Of a stretch of DNA of 64,000 nucleotides, positions 45,196-53,972 are shown piece by piece; the first letter of the stretch is position 1, and the number at the start of each line of letters is the position of its first letter. Position numbers and translations under genes: made by a program. The notes below the pieces were generated by a model. The model saw only the letters and a program-made list of their open reading frames with translations, ran no database searches and was not told the DNA's origin. Source of the stretch: CBDAUN01 sp965200645 (GTDB lineage Bacteria > Pseudomonadota > Gammaproteobacteria > Arenicellales > JAJDZL01); assembly GCA_965200645.1 (NCBI GenBank), contig CBDAUN010000002.1, positions 1-64,000 of the forward strand. Reading direction: 5' to 3'.

Positions 45196-46440
45196 TCACA
45201 AAATATGACTTGGAATTTCCTCCTTCCCGATCAAATCCTCCATCAAATCCCGTTCCCGAATCAAATGCATCTGATTGCCACTAACCAATATTTCAGCCGG
45301 ACGCAAACGGGAATTGTAATTTGACATCATGGCTGCCCCATAAGCACCAGCGTCTCTTACAACCAATAGATCCCCTGCGCCAATTCGGAGCTTACGCGAT
45401 TTACCGAGAAAATCTCCTGTCTCACACACCGGCCCAACCACATCATAAATTCGTTCAGGTTCGTCAGAATCTTGTACCGCCGAAATCTCCATCCAAGCGT
45501 CGTACAACGCCGGGCGAATGAGATCATTCATGGCGGCATCAACTATTGCGAAATTTTTTGTCGAAGACTGCTTGATATACTCGACTTTACACAACAGCAT
45601 CCCTACTTTTGCTGTAATGGAGCGACCAGGTTCGACCGAAACTGAAATGCCCACACCTCTATCACGCAGGACGTCAGCAATCGAAGTGCTATATTGTTCA
45701 GGTGTTGGAGGTAATTCATCACGATAACGAACACCTAATCCACCTCCCAAGTCAATTTGTCGTACTGATATTCCGTCGCTTTGTAGTGACTCAACAAGAT
45801 CCAAAACCCTTTCCAATGCTTCCTTAAATGGTTCCAGCGATAAAACCTGCGAGCCTATATGAACCGCAACGCCTGATACATCAATGTTGCCCATTTGGAC
45901 TGCTTTCCTATACAACCCAAGCGCCTGCTCAATCGGAACTCCAAACTTCGCTTCCTGCAGCCCTGTAGCAATGTGAGGATGTGTCTTCGCATCAATATCA
46001 GGATTGACTCGAATACCAATTGATGCTCTTTTGCCCAATTGTTCAGCAACTCTTTGAACTCGATGCAACTCCCCTTCCGACTCTACATTGATGCAAAATA
46101 CCCCTTCTTCTAACGCATTCGTAATCTCCCACTCCGACTTGCCAACACCTGAAAACACGATCTTGTCCGCATCGCCGCCTGCAGTCAATACCCTATGTAG
46201 CTCCCCGCCGGAAACAATGTCAAAACCCGCCCCAAGTTTTGCCATCAAGGCAAGTATAGCGATATTGGAATTCGCCTTTACCGAATAGTAGATTGATCCA
46301 CCCAGATTTGAGAATGCCGTCGCATAGGCATTCCAACCGGATTCAAGTTTTTCCTGAGAGTAAACGTAGCAGGGTGTGCCAAACGACTCAGCTATTTCGC
46401 TGAGTTCAACATCCTCAACCCGCATGCCATCGAATCGCAT
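45196..46440 (-). CDS. lysA: Diaminopimelate decarboxylase
   Basis: 414 residues. A fold-III PLP decarboxylase: YYSVKANSNIAILALMAKLG contains the PLP lysine near residue 54; GAGFDIVSGGEL, HIGSQVLSLEPF, DLGGGLGVRY, EPGRSITAKVGML and the substrate Cys motif VGPVCETGDFLG are all present. It converts meso-diaminopimelate to lysine, the last step of lysine synthesis. Its start overlaps the end of lptM by 26 bases. Confidence 0.96.
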   Translation of the reverse strand: MRFDGMRVEDVELSEIAESFGTPCYVYSQEKLESGWNAYATAFSNLGGSIYYSVKANSNIAILALMAKLGAGFDIVSGGELHRVLTAGGDADKIVFSGVGKSEWEITNALEEGVFCINVESEGELHRVQRVAEQLGKRASIGIRVNPDIDAKTHPHIATGLQEAKFGVPIEQALGLYRKAVQMGNIDVSGVAVHIGSQVLSLEPFKEALERVLDLVESLQSDGISVRQIDLGGGLGVRYRDELPPTPEQYSTSIADVLRDRGVGISVSVEPGRSITAKVGMLLCKVEYIKQSSTKNFAIVDAAMNDLIRPALYDAWMEISAVQDSDEPERIYDVVGPVCETGDFLGKSRKLRIGAGDLLVVRDAGAYGAAMMSNYNSRLRPAEILVSGNQMHLIRERDLMEDLIGKEEIPSHIL

Positions 46441-46591
46441 CGGACACTGATCGCGTCATCGATAACTGTACAGTTTGCTGATTGTTGAGTGAACTAGTTT
46501 CAGTAGGTAAGACTAGCGGCCCACGATTGCCACAAGCCGAAAGAAACATCACAGCAGCCAATGCTGCCCAAATCAATAAACTCCTATTCAT
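46415..46591 (-). CDS. lptM: Small LptM-type lipoprotein
   Basis: 58 residues: MNRSLLIWAALAAVMFLSAC then GNRGPLVLPTETSS. The lipobox LSAC and the following GNRGPL are the hallmark of the LptM/YifL lipoprotein, which helps mature the LptD outer-membrane translocon. Its ATG overlaps the argH stop (ATGA), and its end overlaps lysA. The gene order matches other gammaproteobacteria. Confidence 0.85.
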   Translation of the reverse strand: MNRSLLIWAALAAVMFLSACGNRGPLVLPTETSSLNNQQTVQLSMTRSVSDAIRWHAG

Positions 46592-48009
46592 TTTTTATTT
46601 GTCCTCAGTATCAATTTCCTTGACCGCTTTAATCGTTGTCGGGCTTTCTTTACCGCTTTTTTGACTTGCTCTGGTGCTGTGCCTCCTATGTGATTACGAG
46701 CAGTAACAGCTTTAACCGGGTTCAAGTCAGCCTTAATTGACTCGTCAATTTCAGCTGCATACGACTGCAGTGTTCCCAAACTTAGTTCCTCCAATCGACT
46801 ATCGGATTCTATACAGTGTCTTACGATTTGACCGACGACTTCATGCGCTGTGCGAAATGGTACGTTCTTTTTAGCTAGGCCTTCTGCCAGGTCCGTTGCC
46901 GTTGAAAAACCTTCAGAGGCGGCCTGAAGCATTCGCTCACGTTGCGGCTCCATTTCTTGAATCATCCCATTCATTATCTTAATTGAGTAGAAAGTTGTTT
47001 CCAAGCAATCGAACAATGCGATCTTATCTTCCTGATTGTCTCGATTGTATGCAAGAGGCTGCCCCTTCATAAGCATCAACAGTGATTGAAGTTGACCTGA
47101 TACTCGAGCACTCCTACCTCGAATGAGTTCCGCCACATCTGGGTTCTTCTTTTGCGGCATGATGCTGGACCCGGTTGCATACGCATCCGACAAACTAATA
47201 AATCTATATGAATCTGATGCCCAAATTATGATCTCCTCTGCAAATCTGGATAGATGAACCATTGTCAGAGCACAAACCGATGCTGTTTCTATCGCAAAAT
47301 CTCGATCAGAAACTGCATCCAAAGAGTTCTGGCAAACATCGTCAAAATCAAGCATTTCACAAATAAGTTGCCGATCAATGGGTATGGTAGTACCCGCCAA
47401 TGCCGCTGCACCTAGAGGACTGACATTGACTCTCTTTAGCGCATCAATGAATCGCTGACCATCGCGCTCCAACATTTCATACCAAGCCATCAAATGATGC
47501 CCGAAGGTGATTGGTTGTGCTACCTGTAGATGAGTGTAGCCCGGCATTATGGTGCTGGCTTCCCGTTTAGCAAATTCTACTAAAGTACTTTGTAGTTCAA
47601 GTAATTCCTGAATTATTTCTTCAATATAGTCCCTTGTATACATTCGAAGGTCAGTTGCAACCTGGTCATTTCTGGAACGTCCAGTATGAAGTTTTCTTCC
47701 GGCGTCGCCTATCAATTCAGTAAGACGTGCCTCAATATTCATATGTACGTCTTCCAATTCTTCTGACCAAACAAATTCACCTGAGTCGACTTCGTTGAGA
47801 ATCTTGGTTAAACCGTTGTTGATGTCTTTTGCCTCATCATCTGTAAGGATCCCAATTTCATGAAGCATTCTGCCATGTGCAACTGACCCCGCAATGTCGT
47901 ATTGTGCTAACACCTGATCGTATGACACTGATGCCGTGAAGTTCATCACTTCCTGGGCTGTAGAGTCGGCAAATCGACCTCCCCATTGCTTGTTTTTTCT
48001 GCTAGTCAT
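46588..48009 (-). CDS. argH: Argininosuccinate lyase
   Basis: 473 residues from ATG at 48009 (a TTG codon precedes it). The fumarase-superfamily signature GSSIMPQKKNPDVAELIRG near residue 285 holds the catalytic Ser; LHTGRSRNDQVATDLRM and TIMPGYTHLQVAQPITFGHH are also diagnostic. It cleaves argininosuccinate to arginine and fumarate. First gene of the argH-lptM-lysA operon. Confidence 0.96.
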   Translation of the reverse strand: MTSRKNKQWGGRFADSTAQEVMNFTASVSYDQVLAQYDIAGSVAHGRMLHEIGILTDDEAKDINNGLTKILNEVDSGEFVWSEELEDVHMNIEARLTELIGDAGRKLHTGRSRNDQVATDLRMYTRDYIEEIIQELLELQSTLVEFAKREASTIMPGYTHLQVAQPITFGHHLMAWYEMLERDGQRFIDALKRVNVSPLGAAALAGTTIPIDRQLICEMLDFDDVCQNSLDAVSDRDFAIETASVCALTMVHLSRFAEEIIIWASDSYRFISLSDAYATGSSIMPQKKNPDVAELIRGRSARVSGQLQSLLMLMKGQPLAYNRDNQEDKIALFDCLETTFYSIKIMNGMIQEMEPQRERMLQAASEGFSTATDLAEGLAKKNVPFRTAHEVVGQIVRHCIESDSRLEELSLGTLQSYAAEIDESIKADLNPVKAVTARNHIGGTAPEQVKKAVKKARQRLKRSRKLILRTNKK

Positions 48010-48803
48010 CAAAAGCTAAAAAACTAGATTGTTGCTTGCTATCAGTATACTTGCAAGCAAAGAATCGAAAGGTCGTTGAATTGACTACTCAGTTCACTGT
48101 TTGGGAGTGGATTTTTGGAAAATTGCGTAACGAATCATGGCTCCGTCTGACAGAGGCTCTTTCACCTTGATTCGTTACTATGGATGATTACCCATGAGGT
48201 GGACAGTCTCTATGCCTAAAGTTGCCCTATTTCTAACAGTACTATAATTCAAAGTCACTTATAAATTCCGCAACTTAATTGTCGTTATGAATTAATAAGT
48301 TCTTAAACATTTGAGTGGTATGGCTGTTAGTGAAGTTAAGTCTTGAAAGAGTGTAATAATCAACCAATACCATTGCCGAAACTCACCGCACTGCCTGCAG
48401 TTTCAAAATCCTATTCATCATATTTTCCAAAAAAACATATTGAGTACTTCAGCGATACCACAATTGAACGACTTTGGACAAACACCAAAGCGTTGAGATT
48501 TCTGGGTCATTACGAATCCCCATTTATTGGAGTTCTTATGCAGCATTGTTGAACAATGTAAACTGGTGAATTCCTTTTGCTGTCTATATGATTATGTTGA
48601 AAATGGTCAAGATTTTACATACGCCCCACGAGGGACATTTAACATCCTGTTTATTTCACGCTGAATCAGGCAAAATATCGCTGACTAGAGCGTATTGTTC
48701 TGCAAGGTCATGAAACTTGAATAAGAAATCACTCTCAGCCGCCAATATAGAAATTCAGATTTCAAACTAACCGAAACAACCAAAAACTTTTAATTCATAC
48801 CCA
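48010..48803. other. Divergent intergenic region with a long hairpin
   Basis: About 790 bases between argH (-) and hemC (+). An 11-bp perfect inverted repeat, GTAACGAATCA at 48127-48137 and TGATTCGTTAC at 48168-48178, encloses a GC-richer loop. One 69-codon frame at 48343 has no family features. Otherwise nothing is recognisable. Confidence 0.5.
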
Positions 48804-49715
48804 ATGAATATCTTACGCATAGGAACTCGAGGAAGTGAACTTGCTATATGGCAAGCTAAATACGTATCCAGTCAGTTGCAGGAACATCATTCGGACTTGG
48901 AGGTTGAGTTTTGTTACATCAAAACTGAAGGCGACAAACGTACGGATGTTCCGCTGACTGAAATCGGTGGCAAAAATCTATTTGTAAAGGAACTCGAAGT
49001 CGCATTGCTGGACGGTCGAATTGACATCGCCGTTCACTCAATGAAGGATGTCACTGTAAATTTGCGTCCTGAATTTGACATACCAGTCATTTTGCAACGC
49101 GAGAATCCTTGCGATGCATTGGTTTCCAACTCATACAAATCACTCGAAGAACTACCTCTCGATGCCACGATTGGTACCAGCAGTCTTCGCCGCCAAAGCC
49201 AGTTACTCATGACTCGCAAAGATTTGAACATCAAAACGCTTCGAGGAAATGTACAGACTCGCCTTAAGCGTCTGGATGAAGGTTCCTACGATGCAATTAT
49301 CCTGGCTGTCGCAGGATTAAAGCGTCTTGAACTTGAGTACCGTATAACCCAAGAACTACCTGTTGAGCATTTTGTACCATCCCCCGGACAAGGTGCACTC
49401 GGAGTAGAGTGTCGCGCTAACGATGATGCCACCCACGAATTGATACTCCCATTGGATCACTCCTCAACGCATACTTTGGTCAATGCGGAACGAATCGTAA
49501 ATCGCAGACTTGGAGGAAGTTGTTTCGTGCCGTTGGGTGTACACGCTCAAAGTGAAACTAAGTCTGTCAACATACATGCCTACCTTGGGGATCCTTTGGG
49601 TAGTCGCAATCTTTCTGATACTGTATCAACCACTTTGGAAAATTGCATTGATGCAGCAGAAACATTGGCGGAAAATCTTCTAAATCGTGGCGCAAGAGAA
49701 ATACTTGAAACTTAG
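48804..49715 (+). CDS. hemC: Porphobilinogen deaminase
   Basis: 303 residues. RIGTRGSELAIWQAKYV at the N-terminus, HSMKDVTVNL, IGTSSLRRQSQLL, LRGNVQTRLKRLDEG and the dipyrromethane-cofactor Cys in RLGGSCFVPLGVHA near residue 242 are conserved. It polymerises four porphobilinogens into hydroxymethylbilane in tetrapyrrole synthesis. hemD follows after 31 bases. Confidence 0.96.
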   Translation: MNILRIGTRGSELAIWQAKYVSSQLQEHHSDLEVEFCYIKTEGDKRTDVPLTEIGGKNLFVKELEVALLDGRIDIAVHSMKDVTVNLRPEFDIPVILQRENPCDALVSNSYKSLEELPLDATIGTSSLRRQSQLLMTRKDLNIKTLRGNVQTRLKRLDEGSYDAIILAVAGLKRLELEYRITQELPVEHFVPSPGQGALGVECRANDDATHELILPLDHSSTHTLVNAERIVNRRLGGSCFVPLGVHAQSETKSVNIHAYLGDPLGSRNLSDTVSTTLENCIDAAETLAENLLNRGAREILET

Positions 49716-49746
49716 TCAGTAACAAGTCGAGGATAACAGTCATTCA

Positions 49747-50532
49747 ATGACTAATACTGTTTTAGTGACACGCCCTGCTCACCTGTCAGGTGAACTCACA
49801 CAGAGATTAAAAGTAAAGGGATTTGAGGTTATTTGTCTGCCAACAATTGCAATCGAAACAATTGCAAATCAAGCAAAGCTAGAATCAGTATTTGCCACCA
49901 AAGATCCTCCTGATGTTGGTATCTTTGTGAGCGTCAATGCTGTTGATGCAGTGAGCCGCTGGCTGAGTACAAATCAACTGCAATGGCCACGCAACACGCA
50001 ATGCGCTGCTGTGGGGAAGAAGACAGCTCAGGCTGCAATTGAACAGTTGGGGGTGAATTCCGTAATTTCACCTGAATCTGATTTCGGCGCCAAGTCACTC
50101 CTGCAATTGGATGCTATGCAAGACTTAAAGAGTAAATCAGTTGCAGTATTTCAGGGTGAAAAGGGTAGCGGCTTGATACAGTCTGAAATCGATGGGAAAT
50201 GTCGTTCACTATCTACATTTTCTGTTTACCGAATGATGCTGCCAGAAGTTGATGTCACACCGATTAGCAATCACCTAAACAATGCAGAAATAAACTTTGT
50301 TGTAGTCACCAGCGTTACTGGCGCTCAGAATCTTTTCACCCTGTTGGGCACTCAGTTATCCTCTCGATTGAACTCAACTAAATTTGTAGTATTCAGCACA
50401 AGAATTGCAGAATTTTTGCATAGTGTTGGATGTACTAACGTTCTCATTACTGATGAGGCATCTGACGAATCGATTATTTCTACAATTGAACAAGGAACTA
50501 GATTTCGAGTAAATAACCTAGCCAATCTCTAA
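49747..50532 (+). CDS. hemD: Uroporphyrinogen-III synthase
   Basis: 261 residues of the poorly conserved HemD family: VLVTRPAHLSGELTQRL at the start, FVSVNAVDAVSRWL, CAAVGKKTAQAAIEQLG, and the second-domain VVVTSVTGAQNLFTLLG. It closes hydroxymethylbilane to uroporphyrinogen III. Its position after hemC supports the call. Confidence 0.9.
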   Translation: MTNTVLVTRPAHLSGELTQRLKVKGFEVICLPTIAIETIANQAKLESVFATKDPPDVGIFVSVNAVDAVSRWLSTNQLQWPRNTQCAAVGKKTAQAAIEQLGVNSVISPESDFGAKSLLQLDAMQDLKSKSVAVFQGEKGSGLIQSEIDGKCRSLSTFSVYRMMLPEVDVTPISNHLNNAEINFVVVTSVTGAQNLFTLLGTQLSSRLNSTKFVVFSTRIAEFLHSVGCTNVLITDEASDESIISTIEQGTRFRVNNLANL

Positions 50533-51012
50533 CTTTTACTAATTACTCAAACTTTTACGGTTGTGCCGTTTTTTTATTAGCACACATATTCGGCAGCATA
50601 CTCAATAATCTTCAACAACAATTTGGGCAAAATGATGTCCCCGGGATAGGGCTTGTGGTATTGCGGGATTGCCCCCAACACTTAATCTCGATTAAAAACA
50701 AGTTTTTTCGTAATGACAGCCCAACAGTAAAAGTTACGATCTGGACTGCACTGCTTGGCTAATTCACCATCAATCATTATCAAATTTGGAGACCAAAGTC
50801 CCAAAATTGCACCATGTATTGTTCATTCCTTATAATCCTTAATCCCATAGCAACTATAGCCATCATAAATAAAATTGGTAGAAATCAGTTATAAACTTCC
50901 CAACTACTACTTCAAATTATTTACAACTGGATTAAATAAACTCCCCAATTTATTTCGCATAGTCCGTACTCAATGAACGACCAACTAACATCACATTTTA
51001 AACATTGCCGTC
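50533..51012. other. AT-rich gap between hemD and hemX
   Basis: 480 bases without a gene, unusual inside this cluster, where the genes are usually adjacent. A short hairpin ACGG-TTGTG-CCGT followed by seven T at about 50568-50577 could end hemCD transcription. Confidence 0.4.
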
Positions 51013-52080
51013 ATGCCTGAAGAGAACTCAACGTCTTCAACCAACACTGACGAGCGAAGTCCAAAGCCCGAAAAGAAAGGCTCAAAAGGTGGCTGGATCT
51101 TTCTTGCAATACTCATTGCGATGGCTGCTGCAGGCGCATCAGGTTATACAGTCTATCGGCTGGAACTTGAAGTCACCCCTAAACTTGGTTCGGTAACCGA
51201 ACAATCTGCCACCTTTATTCAACAGGCAGATGCACTAAAACAAAACGATCAGATTATTGAGGAAAACGTCAATGAGTTGAGTTCGATGATCGATCAATTG
51301 GCTTCGTCAAACAAGTCACTAAACAGTGAACTTGATGACATAGTCGATTCAATATCTGCTCTATACCAAAAAAAGGACACCAGTGCCGAAGCCTGGCGAA
51401 TTGAAGAAATAAGCCAACTCATTGCAATAGGTAATCATCGACTTCAATTTGCCGGTGACTTTGTCACCGCAGCAGACACCAGGAGAATTGCCGACCAACA
51501 ACTTGAGCGATTGAACGATCCTAGATTCGTAGCCGTCAGACGAGCCCTAAACGATGAAATCGCAGTACTGGAACAAACATCAACAGTCAGTGTATCAAGC
51601 ATCTCGCTCAAGATACTTGCCTATGCTCGCACGGTAGATGAACTACCGCTAAGAACACAAAACCTATCCAATAGACTGGAAGTTGGTAAAGATGAATCTG
51701 AAGTAGACTCAGATGACATAAATTCACAAAATATTTGGGTACAGATCAAGCAGGATGTTTTTTCTCTAATTCGAGTGCGAAAAACGGAAGATCGCATTAC
51801 CCCTGCACTGAACCAAGATCAACAAAGCATTGTGGTTGAACATCTACGCCTGCTTCTGCAAATAGCCAATGTCGCTGCCCTGCAAAGTCACCAAGAGGTT
51901 TATGTATCAGCCCTCGAAGATGCTATTACATGGCTACAGGTGCACTTTGATTCTTCCGATCCAAAAGTAAGCTTCACAGTAGACTCAATCAAAGAACTTT
52001 CGAAGATGACTGTTGAGCCAAAGATTCCCGAAGTTGCAGAATCAATCAACCTTTTGCGATCAATTCAAGCTGAAGGATAA
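51013..52080 (+). CDS. hemX: HemX-like membrane protein
   Basis: 355 residues. A charged 20-residue cytoplasmic start is followed by one membrane segment (GWIFLAILIAMAAAGASGY) and a long coiled-coil-rich periplasmic part (QNDQIIEENVNELSSMIDQL). The domain with AWRIEEISQLIAIGNHRLQF is the HemX (PF04375) signature. The role in haem synthesis is unclear; despite some annotations it lacks a methyltransferase domain. Start ATG 51013. Confidence 0.88.
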   Translation: MPEENSTSSTNTDERSPKPEKKGSKGGWIFLAILIAMAAAGASGYTVYRLELEVTPKLGSVTEQSATFIQQADALKQNDQIIEENVNELSSMIDQLASSNKSLNSELDDIVDSISALYQKKDTSAEAWRIEEISQLIAIGNHRLQFAGDFVTAADTRRIADQQLERLNDPRFVAVRRALNDEIAVLEQTSTVSVSSISLKILAYARTVDELPLRTQNLSNRLEVGKDESEVDSDDINSQNIWVQIKQDVFSLIRVRKTEDRITPALNQDQQSIVVEHLRLLLQIANVAALQSHQEVYVSALEDAITWLQVHFDSSDPKVSFTVDSIKELSKMTVEPKIPEVAESINLLRSIQAEG

Positions 52081-52089
52081 AAGAGTAGG

Positions 52090-53292
52090 ATGCGTACATT
52101 AATCCTACTCGGACTGATCGCACTCGCTATATCTTTTGGCACGATTTACCTCATTGAAGAACCTGGATTTATCTTTATCCAGTGGGGTGATTGGCAAGTT
52201 GAACTATCAATAACCCTGGCAGTAATCGTCTTAGTGTTGGTTGGGCTCGCTTTGTATTTTTCCTATAGCATCATCTCGGAAATTGCAAGAATTCCACGGA
52301 ATCTCAGAACAAGGCTAAAGGTAAGAAAGATGCAGAAGGAACGACAGGCGTCAGTCAAGGGATATATGCATCTGGTACAAGGTAACTGGGATAAGGCGGA
52401 GAAGCAACTCACTTTAACTGCCAGCAAGTCTCAAGAATCAGCAATGGATTATCTTGCCGCAGCTTACTCCGCACAACAACGGGGAGATACTAAGAAAAGA
52501 GATGAACTATTGAATCAGGCTAATGCTGACGATTCGGTTACCAAGTCAGTTATCAATTTGGTGAAATGTAAGTTGCTGTTGGATGAAGGGCGAGTTGAAG
52601 AAGCAATTGTGAGTCTCGAAAAACTCCGCAGAATCACTCCTAACAGTAGAGCAATATTAAAATTCCTAACTGAAGCCTATCAAAGGCAAAACAATTGGAA
52701 GGGAGTTTTTGATTTGTTGCCGGATTTGAGAAAGTACACTGTGTACCCAAAGGAAGAATTAGAAAATTTGAGTTTCGAAACTTACAGAAATGCTCTCCGA
52801 CATTCCGATTCAGCAGGACAACTCCTCCAAACTTGGAGAAAGATTTCCAAAGTCAGTTCTACTGATCATGAATTGGCCGTCATCTACGTTCGTAAACTGC
52901 TGGTTTTTGATCGGCACCAGGAAGCGGAAAAGGTAATACGTCAAACACTTTCAGTTAAATGGAATTCGGAACTTGCCTATTTGTACGGGGAACTAAACGG
53001 AAACCTGGACCGCAAGAAACTTTATGACAGAGCATCTGGGTGGCTCACTGACCAACCCACAGATCCTAACTTACTACTGACCTTGGGAAGGCTGGCGATT
53101 CAGAGCAGTCTGTGGACAAGTGCTGGAGAGCACCTATCTTCCAGTATTGAAAATGGAGGCAGGTACGAAGCAAACATTGAACTGGCTAAAGTGCTTGAGG
53201 ACCAAGGCGACATAGATGGTGCCCTTGATGCGTACAAAAGTGGTGTTGATCAAAATTCCAAATCACATGAAAGTTCCGCCAGTTCTTCATAA
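52090..53292 (+). CDS. hemY: HemY-like TPR membrane protein
   Basis: 400 residues. Two membrane segments lie in the first 65 residues (LILLGLIALAISFGTIYLI and SITLAVIVLVLVGLALYFS), followed by the HemY_N region (NWDKAEKQLTLTASKSQESAMDYLAAAY, in pieces) and TPR-like repeats to the C-terminus (WTSAGEHLSSSIENGG, ANIELAKVLEDQGD). Starts nine bases after hemX. The protein is of unclear function and is not the Gram-positive oxidase of the same name. Confidence 0.88.
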   Translation: MRTLILLGLIALAISFGTIYLIEEPGFIFIQWGDWQVELSITLAVIVLVLVGLALYFSYSIISEIARIPRNLRTRLKVRKMQKERQASVKGYMHLVQGNWDKAEKQLTLTASKSQESAMDYLAAAYSAQQRGDTKKRDELLNQANADDSVTKSVINLVKCKLLLDEGRVEEAIVSLEKLRRITPNSRAILKFLTEAYQRQNNWKGVFDLLPDLRKYTVYPKEELENLSFETYRNALRHSDSAGQLLQTWRKISKVSSTDHELAVIYVRKLLVFDRHQEAEKVIRQTLSVKWNSELAYLYGELNGNLDRKKLYDRASGWLTDQPTDPNLLLTLGRLAIQSSLWTSAGEHLSSSIENGGRYEANIELAKVLEDQGDIDGALDAYKSGVDQNSKSHESSASSS

Positions 53293-53972
53293 AAAACGTA
53301 GATCTTTCACTATCAACAATAGTTGACAGTTCGAGAATATTTATTTCAACTTCCCTTCGCAGGATTCACTGCTTGGGAAGCGAGAAAGCAACAAACGAGT
53401 TGAATCGCACACGTCAGAAAGCCAGTCGATTTTACTTAACTGGTGACTGGAAGACTCAAAAATATGCAATTTTTTTCATTGAACAATTGCGTTGGTCGGA
53501 AGGCAGCAACATTGAAACTCACAAATGGTTAAATGCGGTCATTCTGATGAAAATTTAGAAAATGCGCATTCCGAAATGCAATCGGACTTGGAGGTTAGAA
53601 ATTACGTTACTTGAGCCTTATCTGAGAATAGTTTCTAAATCTAACTTGCTCATTTGAATTGCCAACCTTTTCACAAGGCTATATTAGCTAATGTAATTGA
53701 AACTGATATTAACAGTTGTACTCCGGTGAATTTCTCTAGCAATGTGGTGATTACTATTTCTTTAGCCGATTAATTCAGACTTCATGTACTGCGATTTTCA
53801 GCAGTCTTTCACCCCTTCAACACTTCGAAATTAGTCGTATTTTTAGCTTCGTGCCTTAAAGCAAAACCTGACATCTTAACTTGTGATATTTTGGTAGGAA
53901 ATTACCGATGACATTAATTCATTGAATTACTGACAATTGGCCACAATCACCATAGAATCTTAACTCGAAAAT
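53293..53972. other. Gene-free stretch after hemY
   Basis: 680 bases. One 61-codon frame at 53373 has no recognised features. No RNA or repeat was seen. Confidence 0.45.

Noticed and set aside
53373..53558. 61-codon frame after hemY
   Set aside because: No family features, no clear ribosome binding site; probably chance.
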